Origin: Sediminibacterium sp.
GTDB lineage: Bacteria > Bacteroidota > Bacteroidia > B-17B0 > Aurantibacillaceae
Assembly: GCA_030054095.1 (NCBI GenBank)
Contig: JASGCO010000003.1
Coordinates: forward strand, 124,001-188,000
Direction of reading: 5' to 3'
Length of the DNA: 64,000 bases
A program made the position numbers and the translations under genes. This document shows, piece by piece, positions 36,212 to 44,660 of the stretch. Under the pieces are notes generated by a model, which did no database searches, was not told where the DNA came from, and saw only the letters and a program-made list of their open reading frames with translations. Position 1 is the first letter of the stretch, and every line of letters begins with the position of its first letter.

Positions 36212-36466
36212 ATGGCTAAACTGGTAAATTTTATATTGAAAGAATTTTTCCTGTTTTTTGTATATGTGGTTATTGCTTTAATTATTGCCATGTGTTTGTG
36301 GTGGGTAATCAGTAGCCTGCTGCCTCTGGAACGCTTATTCAACCCTCTACTCGGCACATTCCAGCGGAAATCATTTGTTTTTCTCTTTTTGTTTCTTTTG
36401 ATTTTAATTGCTATCTATTTTTACCGCTTCCTGACAGGAGCCATTAAACAGGCATTGGGTTTGTAA
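36212..36466 (+). CDS. Small membrane protein of unknown function
   Basis: An 84-residue protein with two predicted transmembrane helices: residues ~8-35 (KEFFLFFVYVVIALIIAMCL) and ~50-70 (FVFLFLFLLILIAIYFY), separated by a short loop with PLERLFNPL. The ATG at 36212 and a basic N-terminus are plausible. No family recognised. It lies 153 bases from the start of the divergent DUF4255 gene. The hydrophobicity could also arise in AT-rich sequence, so the call is moderate. Confidence 0.6.
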   Translation: MAKLVNFILKEFFLFFVYVVIALIIAMCLWWVISSLLPLERLFNPLLGTFQRKSFVFLFLFLLILIAIYFYRFLTGAIKQALGL

Positions 36467-36902
36467 ATGCGTAACTGAACCTTTCGTGCCTTTACTTCGG
36501 GAAAACTGTTTTAAGCACCATCATAAAATAAAATCAATCCACTACAATAGCATCATTTTCAGGAGCCGTTTTTAGCGCCCCCTTTTCTGCTCCCCTGCTA
36601 AAAAACGTGCTTTCCGTTTTAGCTTACTGGTCCTTTGCTGCTTTTGCTGTGGCTCCGGGGTCTTCGTGCCTCAGCCGCCTCGCTCACGCAAAACCACGCA
36701 AAGTCCTGCGTAAGGCTGTCACTCCAATCACTCGGCCATTATACGCCTGAAGAGTTCCATACAAAAAAATATGATTTTAGTTCCGCAAAAAGAAGGTTTA
36801 AACCAAATAGAAACTTAACCCAAAACAGATGTTAGCCATGTTAAATCAATAATCTGGTCAAAAAAAGCGCAAATAGCAGTTCAGTTTACTTACTTTTCGT
36901 TT
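36467..36902. other. Intergenic gap with a third GC-rich island
   Basis: No convincing gene lies in this ~435-base stretch. Bases ~36565-36725 are GC-rich relative to the flanks and, read on the minus strand, contain TTTTGCGTGAGCGAGG, which resembles TTTTGCGCGAGCGAGG in repeat copy A, plus a CCGGAGCCACAGCAAAA stretch. It lacks the CAGGGATGG and GAGAGCCCGG blocks, so I do not class it as a full copy. A plus-strand frame at 36635-36835 starts with TTG and has no support. Confidence 0.5.
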
Positions 36903-37991
36903 ATGATAAAACATACAGAAATACAAAAGTACACGTTAATCTGTTTATTCATTCTTGTATTCTTAGTTTCCCCAACAGCGGGGCAAACTAAAAAAGTATT
37001 GTTTATTGGCAACAGTTATACTTACGTTAATAATCTGCCGCAATTAACCGCCGATGTAGCCGCTTCGGCAGGCGACACCCTGATATTTGACAGCAACACT
37101 ATGGGTAGCGGCTATCTGGGGCAGCACTTAACCAACAACGTATCCATTACCAAAATAAAAAACGGAAACTGGGATCATGTTATTTTACAGGATCAGAGCC
37201 TGGCGTTAGCCTATCCTCCACCTTATTTTTACCATCAGTATTCTGGTGTGTATAAACTGGACAGCATTATTAAAGATGCCAACCATTGCGAACAAACCCT
37301 GTTTTTTGCCACCTGGGGCAGAAAAAACGGAGACTCTTACTTCTGCGGTGCCTGCCCTAGCCCCACCACCATTGTACGCACTTATTTTGAGATGGATAGC
37401 ACCATACAGGTTAACTATAAGTTTTACGCGGATAGCCTGAAAGCACTGGTATCGCCGGTTGGAGCCGTTTGGCGGTATATCCGCAGACACTATCCCACTA
37501 TAGTACTGCACCAAGCTGACGAAAGTCACCCTGAACTAGCCGGTAGTTACGCGGCAGCCTGCTGCTTTTACGCCGCCATATTCAGAAAAAATCCGGCCAC
37601 TATTTCATTTAATGCCGGATTAAACGCCACCGATGCAGCCAACATACGGCACGCGGCAAAAGTAACCGTGTACGATCAATTACTCAACTGGAACATTGGC
37701 AAATACGATTCTATTACCAACGTTAACTGTTCTGTAACAGACATTAAAGAACTAAAACAAAACGCATCGTGGCAATTGTACCCCAATCCAGCATCAGAAA
37801 CGCTAACCATTAAAACCAGCGATTTTGAAACCGATCTTCACATCGAAATCCTGAATGCAAACGGCACTTTGATAAAGCGGCACAAACAAGCAGCCGGATC
37901 GGCTATTGATATCAGTGGCTTACCAAAGGGGCTTTATGTTATACGGCTATACCATACGTCTTATCCATCCCTAAAATTTATTAAACAGTAA
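36903..37991 (+). CDS. SGNH-hydrolase-like protein with T9SS type A sorting domain
   Basis: The 362-residue protein has a signal peptide (hydrophobic to about residue 27, cleavage near TAGQ). The SGNH/GDSL-like domain starts at KKVLFIGNSYTYVNNLP, where the GNSYT serine would be the nucleophile, and includes DESHPELAGSYAAA, which holds the likely catalytic Asp/His pair. A C-terminal domain from about residue 290 (LYPNPASETLTIKTSDF through GLPKGLYVIRLY) is a type A T9SS sorting signal, so the protein is exported through the outer membrane and probably surface attached or released. It probably hydrolyses an ester of a carbohydrate or lipid; the substrate is unknown. Confidence 0.85.
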   Translation: MIKHTEIQKYTLICLFILVFLVSPTAGQTKKVLFIGNSYTYVNNLPQLTADVAASAGDTLIFDSNTMGSGYLGQHLTNNVSITKIKNGNWDHVILQDQSLALAYPPPYFYHQYSGVYKLDSIIKDANHCEQTLFFATWGRKNGDSYFCGACPSPTTIVRTYFEMDSTIQVNYKFYADSLKALVSPVGAVWRYIRRHYPTIVLHQADESHPELAGSYAAACCFYAAIFRKNPATISFNAGLNATDAANIRHAAKVTVYDQLLNWNIGKYDSITNVNCSVTDIKELKQNASWQLYPNPASETLTIKTSDFETDLHIEILNANGTLIKRHKQAAGSAIDISGLPKGLYVIRLYHTSYPSLKFIKQ

Positions 37992-38291
37992 AAACTCCCC
38001 AGTCGTAAATGACAACTACCGGTATGCCGTTAAACCCATCGGCCAGGGATGGAGCGGCCTGTCTGAGCTCTTTTGCCGCCGGTTCTTTGCGGCAAAAAGC
38101 GAGTAGCGAGAGCCCGGCCCCGGGTGTGTGGGCATCACCATTTCCAAAGGTTTAAACTTTGGAAATGGTGAGCGCAGTGTTCCGGGGGGCCGCCCATTTA
38201 AAATAATTATCCGTTTATCTTTCGGGGTTACTTACGTTAATAACTCCTCCTCTAAAAACCAAAACTCTTTATTACTTTCAATCCGGAATTT
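37992..38291. other. Intergenic gap containing GC-rich repeat B
   Basis: Exactly 300 bases separate the SGNH gene from the L,D-transpeptidase gene. Most of it is repeat copy B, described separately. The final 85 bases are AT-rich; TATCTTTC at about 38216 is a one-base mismatch to the -7 consensus TAnnTTTG, which could drive the transpeptidase gene, but I found no firm -33 box. No protein gene is seen. Confidence 0.45.
38044..38205. repeat. GC-rich structured intergenic repeat, copy B
   Basis: This copy shares two conserved blocks with copy A: CAGGGATGGAGCGGC (38044-38058) and GAGAGCCCGGCCCC (38108-38121). Between them is a different hairpin, TTTTGCCGC (38071-38079) pairing with GCGGCAAAA (38089-38097). 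After the second block comes a long stem, CACCATTTCCAAAG (38136-38149) pairing with CTTTGGAAATGGTG (38157-38170) around GTTTAAA. The element closes with a G-rich GGGGGGCCGCCC. The constant blocks and variable hairpins suggest a repeat whose conserved structure matters more than its inner sequence. Confidence 0.7.
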
Positions 38292-39977
38292 ATGAAACAA
38301 ATTCAGCTCCTTTATTTAACACTCCTTGTTTTATGGCTGGCAGCTTGCGGAAATGGCAAAGATCCTCGTCAACCAACACCTGACGTTAAAGTAACGGTAA
38401 AAGAACCTGCCGACGTTAACCGCTTACTGAAAGAGGCCCTGGGCCAGTTTTGGTCAGAGGTAGCAGCCGATAGTTTAACGGTTATACATACCGATACCGT
38501 TTTTACCCTGCGCTATTTCGACAGTATTCGACCCAAAACAGAATTGGTATTTATTAATAAAGGCCGTTTAAACGCGTTGGGCGACTCGCTGTGGCAACTG
38601 ATTACCACTGCCCGGCAATACGGGCTTTATCCGGAAACGTATCATGCCGGCACCGTTAATGCCTTACGCTCGCAATGGTTCGACAGCACTAAAAAAGAAT
38701 ACAATATTACCGCTCTGCTACACACCGAAGTATTGTTAACCGACGCTTACCTGTTATTGGGAGCGCACCTCAACAAAGGTCGTTTTTTAAACGATAGTGT
38801 ACTCTCACTCTGGCAACCCGCCCGTTTAGATAGCCACTGGACAGACACCCTTGCTTTAGGTTTAAAAACCGCACAATTAAAAAAAGCATTGGCCGCTCTT
38901 GAACCCAAACACAAGGGTTATCATTTTTTAAAAACCGCTTTTCAAAAATTTGTACGTGAAACCGATTCACTGTTATGGGACAGCGTTGGTTCTACCAATA
39001 TCAGCGACACCATTGCCTGGAAAGCCGCTATAAAAACGCAGCTAACCGCGCAGGGATATTACAACGATTCGTTGCCACTTACTGACAGTCTCAAATTAGC
39101 CAAAGCCATTAAACGCTTTCAGATTTTTCACAATCTGGAACCCGATGGTAAGCTGGGAAAATATACCAAACAAGCCCTGAGTTTAAGTAAAGAAGGACTT
39201 ATCCGCCAGATGGAAATGGCTCTGGAGCACTGGCGCTGGGAGCCATCGCGTTTTCCGGAACGTTACGCCTTTATTAATATACCCAGCGCCGATATGTATG
39301 TGTGGGAGTACGATAAAAAGCAAAAACAAGACACCCTGGTGATGATGAGCCGTGTGGTAGTGGGGAAACCAGATACCCAAACACCTTTACTCAAAAGCAA
39401 AATTAATTTTATCCAGATTTACCCTTACTGGAGCGTTCCCTATTCTATTGCGTGGAAAGAAATTCTGCCTGTTGTACAACGTGACACCTCCTATTTACGG
39501 CGTAAAAATTTTGAAGTGGTGAACAGTAAAGGCGAAATAATGGATATTAAAAAAATCAACTTCCGGAAATTCAGCCGCGATTACCTGCCCGTAAAATTCA
39601 GACAACGGATTGGAGGCGACAACAGTTTGGGCATTTGTAAGTTTAATTTCCCTAATACCTACGGCGTGTATTTACATGACACTAACAGTAAACGGTATTT
39701 CAAAACCTTTTACCGTTACCAAAGTCATGGCTGCATCCGCCTTGAACAATTTAAGGATCTGGCGCGTTTTCTGATACGGGAAGACACACTTAAAATTCCG
39801 TACGATACACTTAATGTGTATTTTGAGCGGCAGGAGCAAAAACGCATTGATGTGAGAAAACCACTTTCTATTTATGTACGGTATTATACGGCCCGTGCCG
39901 ACTCCGCCCTTAAGCTTCAGGTTTTTCTGGACATTTACCGTAAAGATGAACGCATGGCCAAACTGCTTTACCGTTAA
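38292..39977 (+). CDS. L,D-transpeptidase lipoprotein (YcbB/LdtD-like)
   Basis: The 561-residue protein starts with a lipoprotein signal ending in LWLAAC, so it should be a periplasmic lipoprotein. A helical middle region with a peptidoglycan-binding-like segment (about residues 250-300, AKAIKRFQIFHNLEPDGKLG) precedes a YkuD-type catalytic domain (about 330-530) with YGVYLHDT and SHGCIRLEQ; the cysteine of SHGCIR is the nucleophile. Such enzymes make 3-3 crosslinks in peptidoglycan or attach proteins to it. The inserted domain suits the YcbB-type group. Two bases separate its stop from the next gene's ATG, so it probably shares a transcript with the glycosyltransferase. Confidence 0.92.
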   Translation: MKQIQLLYLTLLVLWLAACGNGKDPRQPTPDVKVTVKEPADVNRLLKEALGQFWSEVAADSLTVIHTDTVFTLRYFDSIRPKTELVFINKGRLNALGDSLWQLITTARQYGLYPETYHAGTVNALRSQWFDSTKKEYNITALLHTEVLLTDAYLLLGAHLNKGRFLNDSVLSLWQPARLDSHWTDTLALGLKTAQLKKALAALEPKHKGYHFLKTAFQKFVRETDSLLWDSVGSTNISDTIAWKAAIKTQLTAQGYYNDSLPLTDSLKLAKAIKRFQIFHNLEPDGKLGKYTKQALSLSKEGLIRQMEMALEHWRWEPSRFPERYAFINIPSADMYVWEYDKKQKQDTLVMMSRVVVGKPDTQTPLLKSKINFIQIYPYWSVPYSIAWKEILPVVQRDTSYLRRKNFEVVNSKGEIMDIKKINFRKFSRDYLPVKFRQRIGGDNSLGICKFNFPNTYGVYLHDTNSKRYFKTFYRYQSHGCIRLEQFKDLARFLIREDTLKIPYDTLNVYFERQEQKRIDVRKPLSIYVRYYTARADSALKLQVFLDIYRKDERMAKLLYR

Positions 39978-39979
39978 CG

Positions 39980-40972
39980 ATGATTCCCACGTTTAAAAAT
40001 AAACGGATTCTGATTGCGCCGCTGGATTGGGGTATCGGGCATGCTACACGTTGCGTTCCCATTATTGAGCACCTGAAAACGGATAATACGGTTTATATTG
40101 GTGCAACGCCTGCTAATCGGCATTTTTTCAGCACACTGTTTCCTGATTTACCACAACTTGTATTGCCTGCCTACAACGTGAGGTATCATGCGTTTTTACC
40201 GGCCTGGTTAAAAGTTCTGCTACAACGTGGTGCTATTAACAAGGTTATTGCTGCCGAACATCAGTTACTAAAAAAACTGGTACCAACCGAAACCATTGAT
40301 ATTATTATCAGCGATAACCGGTTTGGCTGTTACCATAAGGACGTTACATCCATTTACATCACGCATCAGTTAAATATAAAAATGCCGGTGTTGGGGTGGT
40401 TGGCTCAGCGCATCAATAAAAATTACCTGTCACATTTTCAGGAAATATGGGTACCCGATACAGAAAATATTGACACATCGCTGGGCGGATCGCTTTCTCA
40501 TCCCCGGTCGCTTAAACGCATCCATTCTAACATCAGGTACATAGGGCCATTGAGCCGTTTAAAGAAAGTAGCTCCAGAAGCGGCAAACAGCGACTATCTG
40601 CTTATTTTATCGGGGCCCGAACCCCAACAAAGTATCTTAAAAAATATGGTGATACAACTTGCTGCTAAATACGCCGGTAAAAAAGTAACCATTGTGCAAA
40701 TAGATGCAAGTAACTTATCAGACACAGGTAATCTAAAATTTATCAATGGCACTCAGCCGGAAACCCTTTCGAAACGTATTGCATCAAGCAAAACCATTAT
40801 CTGCCGCAGTGGGTACAGCACACTCATGGATTTACATCATTTTTTACCGTTGAACATTATTCTGGTTCCCACGCCCGGACAACCCGAACAAATGTATCTG
40901 GCCAAATACTGGGAAAAACGTTTTAACTGCCGGGTGGTAAAACAAGAAGATCTCCTGCAGCTATCGTTATAA
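39980..40972 (+). CDS. Glycosyltransferase, GT28/UGT-like
   Basis: The 330-residue soluble or peripheral protein begins RILIAPLDWGIGHATRCVPI, the glycine-rich N-terminal loop of GT-B glycosyltransferases, and has SGPEPQQSILKNMV, SRSGYST-like CRSGYSTLMDL and VPTPGQPEQMYLAKYWEKR near the nucleotide-sugar-binding C-terminal domain. The combination resembles MurG/GT28-type enzymes that add a sugar to a lipid or cell-wall precursor. It follows the L,D-transpeptidase gene by two bases, which hints at a role in envelope glycan synthesis. Donor and acceptor cannot be told from sequence. Confidence 0.82.
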   Translation: MIPTFKNKRILIAPLDWGIGHATRCVPIIEHLKTDNTVYIGATPANRHFFSTLFPDLPQLVLPAYNVRYHAFLPAWLKVLLQRGAINKVIAAEHQLLKKLVPTETIDIIISDNRFGCYHKDVTSIYITHQLNIKMPVLGWLAQRINKNYLSHFQEIWVPDTENIDTSLGGSLSHPRSLKRIHSNIRYIGPLSRLKKVAPEAANSDYLLILSGPEPQQSILKNMVIQLAAKYAGKKVTIVQIDASNLSDTGNLKFINGTQPETLSKRIASSKTIICRSGYSTLMDLHHFLPLNIILVPTPGQPEQMYLAKYWEKRFNCRVVKQEDLLQLSL

Positions 40973-40989
40973 TCTAAATCGAAAATTTA

Positions 40990-41150
40990 AAGGCTGTTTA
41001 AAATTTATATCATGAATTTGTTATAGTAGATTTTTGGCTCAGTTGAGGCGGATTTTGTAGTCATAGTGAGACTAACTATGGAGAAAAATCCAACGAAGAA
41101 TGAGCCAAAAAGATGCATAACAAAGAAATTAGATAAAATTTAACAGCCTC
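40990..41150. repeat. Long imperfect palindrome (MITE-like), convergent intergenic
   Basis: About 160 bases form one large imperfect inverted repeat. The left end AGGCTGTTTAAAATTTAT and the right end, read inverted, GAGGCTGTTAAATTTTAT, match. So do inner parts containing TTTGTTAT, then TTTTTGGCTCA, then GGATTTT. The centre is a small hairpin CATAGT (41062-41067) with ACTATG (41075-41080). The right end abuts the stop codon of the RDD gene at 41151. The element lies between converging genes and may act as a bidirectional terminator, but its size and inner structure fit a miniature inverted-repeat mobile element. No target-site duplication is clear. Confidence 0.75.
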
Positions 41151-41915
41151 TTAGTTCTCAAACTTATAGTGGCTGTAATCGAGCAGAATGGTTTTTAAAA
41201 ACACATCGTCGCTCGTCTTAACATCTGTGATACCTATTTTACGCTTTATTTTATCGGCCAGTAAACGTACGTGCGTTTTCTGTTGCTCGGGATCCGTTGC
41301 AAATACCATAACTTCTCTTATAAGATTAGCTTCCTGATCGCTTAAGGCAGCCACCTGCGGATAAACAATTACATAATCTGATTTAAGTTTATGTAAAATG
41401 GTATCCTTTAATGTAATGGGCTTACTTAACTGTATAACTGTTGTTCCGGCAGCCATATCGCCGAATCGCTGACTTTTTAATGATGCCGCAATCGTTATAA
41501 TGCTTACTACCGGGCTTAAGGACACATCAATGAGCCGGAAAAGACTTCGGATAAGATACGACCCGAAACCCGGCTGGGTTCCATCAAGTCTGATCACTTT
41601 TATTTTTACTATTTTCTTTCCGAAACTCTGTCCGTTTAAAAATGTTTCGCATAACAGATGATATAGCATTCCGGGCAGCAGACACAGTATCAGTAAACCA
41701 ATCATAATAGCGTTATAGGTTTCGCGTTCATCTACATAATCGTAATCGTACCGGCTGCGTCTAAACACAAAATAAACAAATAACATGACAACGATAAACA
41801 TATACGCGTATGCAAAAATCATATCCAGCAATCCGGCCAATATACGTAATCCTACTCCGGCAGGCTGGTAATTCAACTGAACATTTTGTGTGGTATTAAC
41901 CCGTATCGTGTCCAT
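41151..41915 (-). CDS. RDD family membrane protein
   Basis: The 254-residue protein has an RDD-type membrane domain (residues ~15-155), with GVGLRILAGLLDMIFAYAY containing the conserved Arg and Asp, then hydrophobic helices and GQSFGKKIVKIKVIRLDG. The C-terminal ~95 residues are soluble with KSDYVIVYPQVAALSDQEANL. RDD proteins are small membrane proteins, some with sodium or proton antiport activity; the role here is unknown. It diverges from the SpoIIM gene across 50 bases, a usual pairing for this membrane-protein cluster in Bacteroidota. Confidence 0.9.
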   Translation of the reverse strand: MDTIRVNTTQNVQLNYQPAGVGLRILAGLLDMIFAYAYMFIVVMLFVYFVFRRSRYDYDYVDERETYNAIMIGLLILCLLPGMLYHLLCETFLNGQSFGKKIVKIKVIRLDGTQPGFGSYLIRSLFRLIDVSLSPVVSIITIAASLKSQRFGDMAAGTTVIQLSKPITLKDTILHKLKSDYVIVYPQVAALSDQEANLIREVMVFATDPEQQKTHVRLLADKIKRKIGITDVKTSDDVFLKTILLDYSHYKFEN

Positions 41916-41965
41916 CGTTCTTGTAAATTCCTCTTTAAATATATATATTTAATCACTAAATATTT

Positions 41966-42931
41966 GTGTTTGTGAAAGAAATCACCTTCTTAAAACAACA
42001 TGCCGAAAGATGGGAATCGTACGAAGAGAAGCTTCAATCCGGAAAAGACATTGAACCGGCTGAACTTACTGAAATGTTTATAGAACTTACTGATGATTTA
42101 TCATACGCCCGTTCCAACTACCACAACACGAATACTACCGACTACCTGAATAGTCTTACCACTAAAGTACATCATTTGGTGTATCGCAACAAAAAAGAAA
42201 GCGCCAGCCGTATTTTCCGTTTTTGGACCAACGAACTTCCTTTACTCTTTGGCCAATATCACCGCCAGTTGCTCTGGTCGTTTATGGTAATGGCCATTGC
42301 CACCCTGATTGGTGTGATATCACAATTAACCGACGATGATTTTGTACGGCTGATACTCGGCGATTTTTATGTGGACACAACAATAGAACGCATTAAAAAC
42401 GGTAACGCGCTTGGTATTTACGGAGAGGATAATGAATTTCTGATGTTTATAAAAATCACCCTCAATAATATACGGGTTAGTTTTATAGCGTTTGTATTTG
42501 GTTTACTTACTGCTTTTGGCACTTCCTTTTTCATTCTCTACAACGGCATCATGCTGGGAAGTTTCTTTGCGATGTTTTATAAATACAATGTGCTTAACGA
42601 AGCGCTTAAAGTCGTTTGGATACATGGCACACTGGAAATATCGGCCATTATCATTGCCGGGTGTGCCGGTTTTATTTTAGGCAACAGCATTGTTTTTCCG
42701 GGTACCTACAAGCGCATTGAATCCTTTAAACGCGGTGCTACCCATGGCATGAAAATTATCATTGGACTTATTCCCGTTTTTATTGCGGCCGGATTTCTTG
42801 AAAGTTTTGTAACCCGTTATACAAGTATGCCATTGATAACAGCCGGCCTGATCATTTTTGGTTCACTCGCCTTTATTTTATTCTATTTTATTATCTGGCC
42901 ACTTATTTTAAAAAACCGTTACCATGTATAA
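41966..42931 (+). CDS. Stage II sporulation protein M-like membrane protein
   Basis: The 321-residue protein begins at a GTG with FVKEITFLKQHAERWESYEE, the usual start of the SpoIIM-like group in Bacteroidota (a second GTG at 41972 is also possible). The N-terminal ~90 residues are helical and soluble. Several transmembrane helices follow, with FVFGLLTAFGTSFFILYNGI and KVVWIHGTLEISAIIIAG, the SpoIIM core. Despite the name the organism is not expected to sporulate. The gene opens a plus-strand operon that continues with a membrane protein and MoxR/DUF58 genes, and overlaps the next gene by 8 bases. Confidence 0.9.
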   Translation: MFVKEITFLKQHAERWESYEEKLQSGKDIEPAELTEMFIELTDDLSYARSNYHNTNTTDYLNSLTTKVHHLVYRNKKESASRIFRFWTNELPLLFGQYHRQLLWSFMVMAIATLIGVISQLTDDDFVRLILGDFYVDTTIERIKNGNALGIYGEDNEFLMFIKITLNNIRVSFIAFVFGLLTAFGTSFFILYNGIMLGSFFAMFYKYNVLNEALKVVWIHGTLEISAIIIAGCAGFILGNSIVFPGTYKRIESFKRGATHGMKIIIGLIPVFIAAGFLESFVTRYTSMPLITAGLIIFGSLAFILFYFIIWPLILKNRYHV

Positions 42932-43889
42932 TCCCTTACCTCAAAAAATTTACCTGCGTAAAACCCGCGACTTTGGTCAGGTGTTTGGCGCTTCGTTTGG
43001 TTACATCCGCGAACACTTTAAACAGTTTTACGGCAGTATCCTGCTTTTAGCCGGCCCGTTTGCCTTACTGAGTGGATTAGCCATTAGTTACTTTATGAGC
43101 GGGGCATTTAAAGGGATGTACAGTGGCGTGGCAGTTGCGCCTACATTTAATGGCTTTTGGCTACCCTACATTGGCGTTATTCTTAGTGGCATGTTAGGAA
43201 ACACTGTGTTTGGAACAGTCCTTAATCAGCACCTGATTCTTAACGAGCAAATGGGCCCTCAGCAAAAACCGGTTGTAGCCGATATTGCCCGCTCTTTTTT
43301 TAGTGTGTATTGGCGTAATCTGCTGGCATGGTTGTTATTTCTGGTTGTTGCCATTGTTGGTGTTATTGCGCTTGCACTCATCATCGGTGGCTTAGTGTGG
43401 GTTATTGCTGCTATCAACGGCGTTTTAGGTGTGCTATTCGGTATTTTACTTTATATATTCTTCCTCTTTATTCTGGTACCCTATATCAGTTTCATTATCA
43501 TTAACTCTTTTTTTGTTATTCAGCGCGATAAAATAGGATTATTTGAAGCGATAAGAAAAGTTGGCGGATACGTTCGCGGCAATTTCTGGATGACCTGGCT
43601 ATTATCATTAGTAGCTTTGGCTATTAGTTACTTCGGCATGTTTATTTGTATGCTACCGGTGTATATTCTGATGATTGTTACTGCCGTATCCAGAATTCCA
43701 CAGGCGGATACACTTGGTGCGCAGGGTGGAGATGATTTTTCTCTTCTATCATACGTGTTGTGGTGCATCACATCGTTATTATTATTCGTTGTCCTTTCGT
43801 TCTATCACCTGATGTGTAGTTTTCAATACAATCATCTGGAAGAAAAGAAAGATGGTAAAAATATTCTTGACAAAATTAATGCCATTTAA
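42924..43889 (+). CDS. Polytopic membrane protein of the SpoIIM-MoxR operon
   Basis: The 321-residue protein has at least five transmembrane segments separated by short loops, with a cytoplasmic start (RKTRDFGQVFGASFGYIREH). No catalytic motif is recognised. It is a usual member between the SpoIIM-like gene and the DUF4129-like gene in this cluster and may form a complex with them. The stop TAA at 43887-43889 is followed, in the same frame, by the signal peptide of the next gene. Confidence 0.82.
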   Translation: MYNPLPQKIYLRKTRDFGQVFGASFGYIREHFKQFYGSILLLAGPFALLSGLAISYFMSGAFKGMYSGVAVAPTFNGFWLPYIGVILSGMLGNTVFGTVLNQHLILNEQMGPQQKPVVADIARSFFSVYWRNLLAWLLFLVVAIVGVIALALIIGGLVWVIAAINGVLGVLFGILLYIFFLFILVPYISFIIINSFFVIQRDKIGLFEAIRKVGGYVRGNFWMTWLLSLVALAISYFGMFICMLPVYILMIVTAVSRIPQADTLGAQGGDDFSLLSYVLWCITSLLLFVVLSFYHLMCSFQYNHLEEKKDGKNILDKINAI

Positions 43890-43898
43890 GACAGACGT

Positions 43899-44660
43899 AT
43901 TAAAACTATACTGACATATTTTTACCTCCTTATCTGGCTATGCTTCATGTCTGTTTCCGCCAAAGCTGATTCGCTGGCCGAACGGATTGATACCGCTATT
44001 GTTCTGACCACTAAGCCATTTAAAATACAATACGATTCTACCCCTCTTCAATTGAAACAACCTTCTGCTACAGCGGAACAAGCTATTTTTTCAGATCCTA
44101 AATTACATTACCAGCAAAAAACAGAAGAACACCCCGGTATGTTAGACGCGTTCTTTGAATGGTTCACTAAAAAACTATTCGGGAAAAGTTCGTTTGAAAA
44201 CCGTCTGCTCGCGCGAAAAATTGTTTACTGGAGCATTGCCATTATAGCTTTAATCTGTATGATTTTATTGCTGCGCCGATCACAACTAACAGGGCTAATT
44301 AAACCCAAAAGCAAATCCAGCGCCTTCAGTTTTAACGATATTACCGAAGAACTGGATACCATTAACTTTGCCGATAGAATCAGGGCAGCGGAACAAGAGC
44401 ACGATTTCCGGAACGCAACCCGCTGGAAATACCTGCAGGTGCTTTACCAACTGGATAAAAAAGGGCTCATTGTTTTTGCCAATTACAAAACCAACATTAA
44501 TTACCTCCACGAATTAAAAACGGCGGCCTTACGCGATGGATTTACAGATCTCAGTAAACTCTACGACTACGTGTGGTATGGTGAATTTAAACTAACGGAG
44601 AAAGCTTACACCGAACAGGCAGAGCGCTTCTCCAATTTCCAGAAAGACATCCATGCTTAA
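43899..44660 (+). CDS. DUF4129-like membrane protein, exported N-terminus
   Basis: Conventional calling would start at ATG 43947, but this lies inside a good signal peptide. The frame is open back to the stop of the preceding gene, and starting at ATT 43899 gives KTILTYFYLLIWLCFMSVSA with cleavage near AKA, so I place the start there. The mature part has an extracytoplasmic region, one transmembrane helix near residue 105 (IVYWSIAIIALICMILLL), and a cytoplasmic C-terminus with RNATRWKYLQVLYQLDKKG, the DUF4129 signature. This is a common member of MoxR/DUF58 clusters. It overlaps the next gene by eight bases. Confidence 0.75.
   Translation: MKTILTYFYLLIWLCFMSVSAKADSLAERIDTAIVLTTKPFKIQYDSTPLQLKQPSATAEQAIFSDPKLHYQQKTEEHPGMLDAFFEWFTKKLFGKSSFENRLLARKIVYWSIAIIALICMILLLRRSQLTGLIKPKSKSSAFSFNDITEELDTINFADRIRAAEQEHDFRNATRWKYLQVLYQLDKKGLIVFANYKTNINYLHELKTAALRDGFTDLSKLYDYVWYGEFKLTEKAYTEQAERFSNFQKDIHA

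Noticed and set aside
36635..36835. 66-residue open frame in the GC-rich island
   Set aside because: It starts with TTG, has Arg/Ser/Leu composition expected from a GC-rich repeat, and has no motif.
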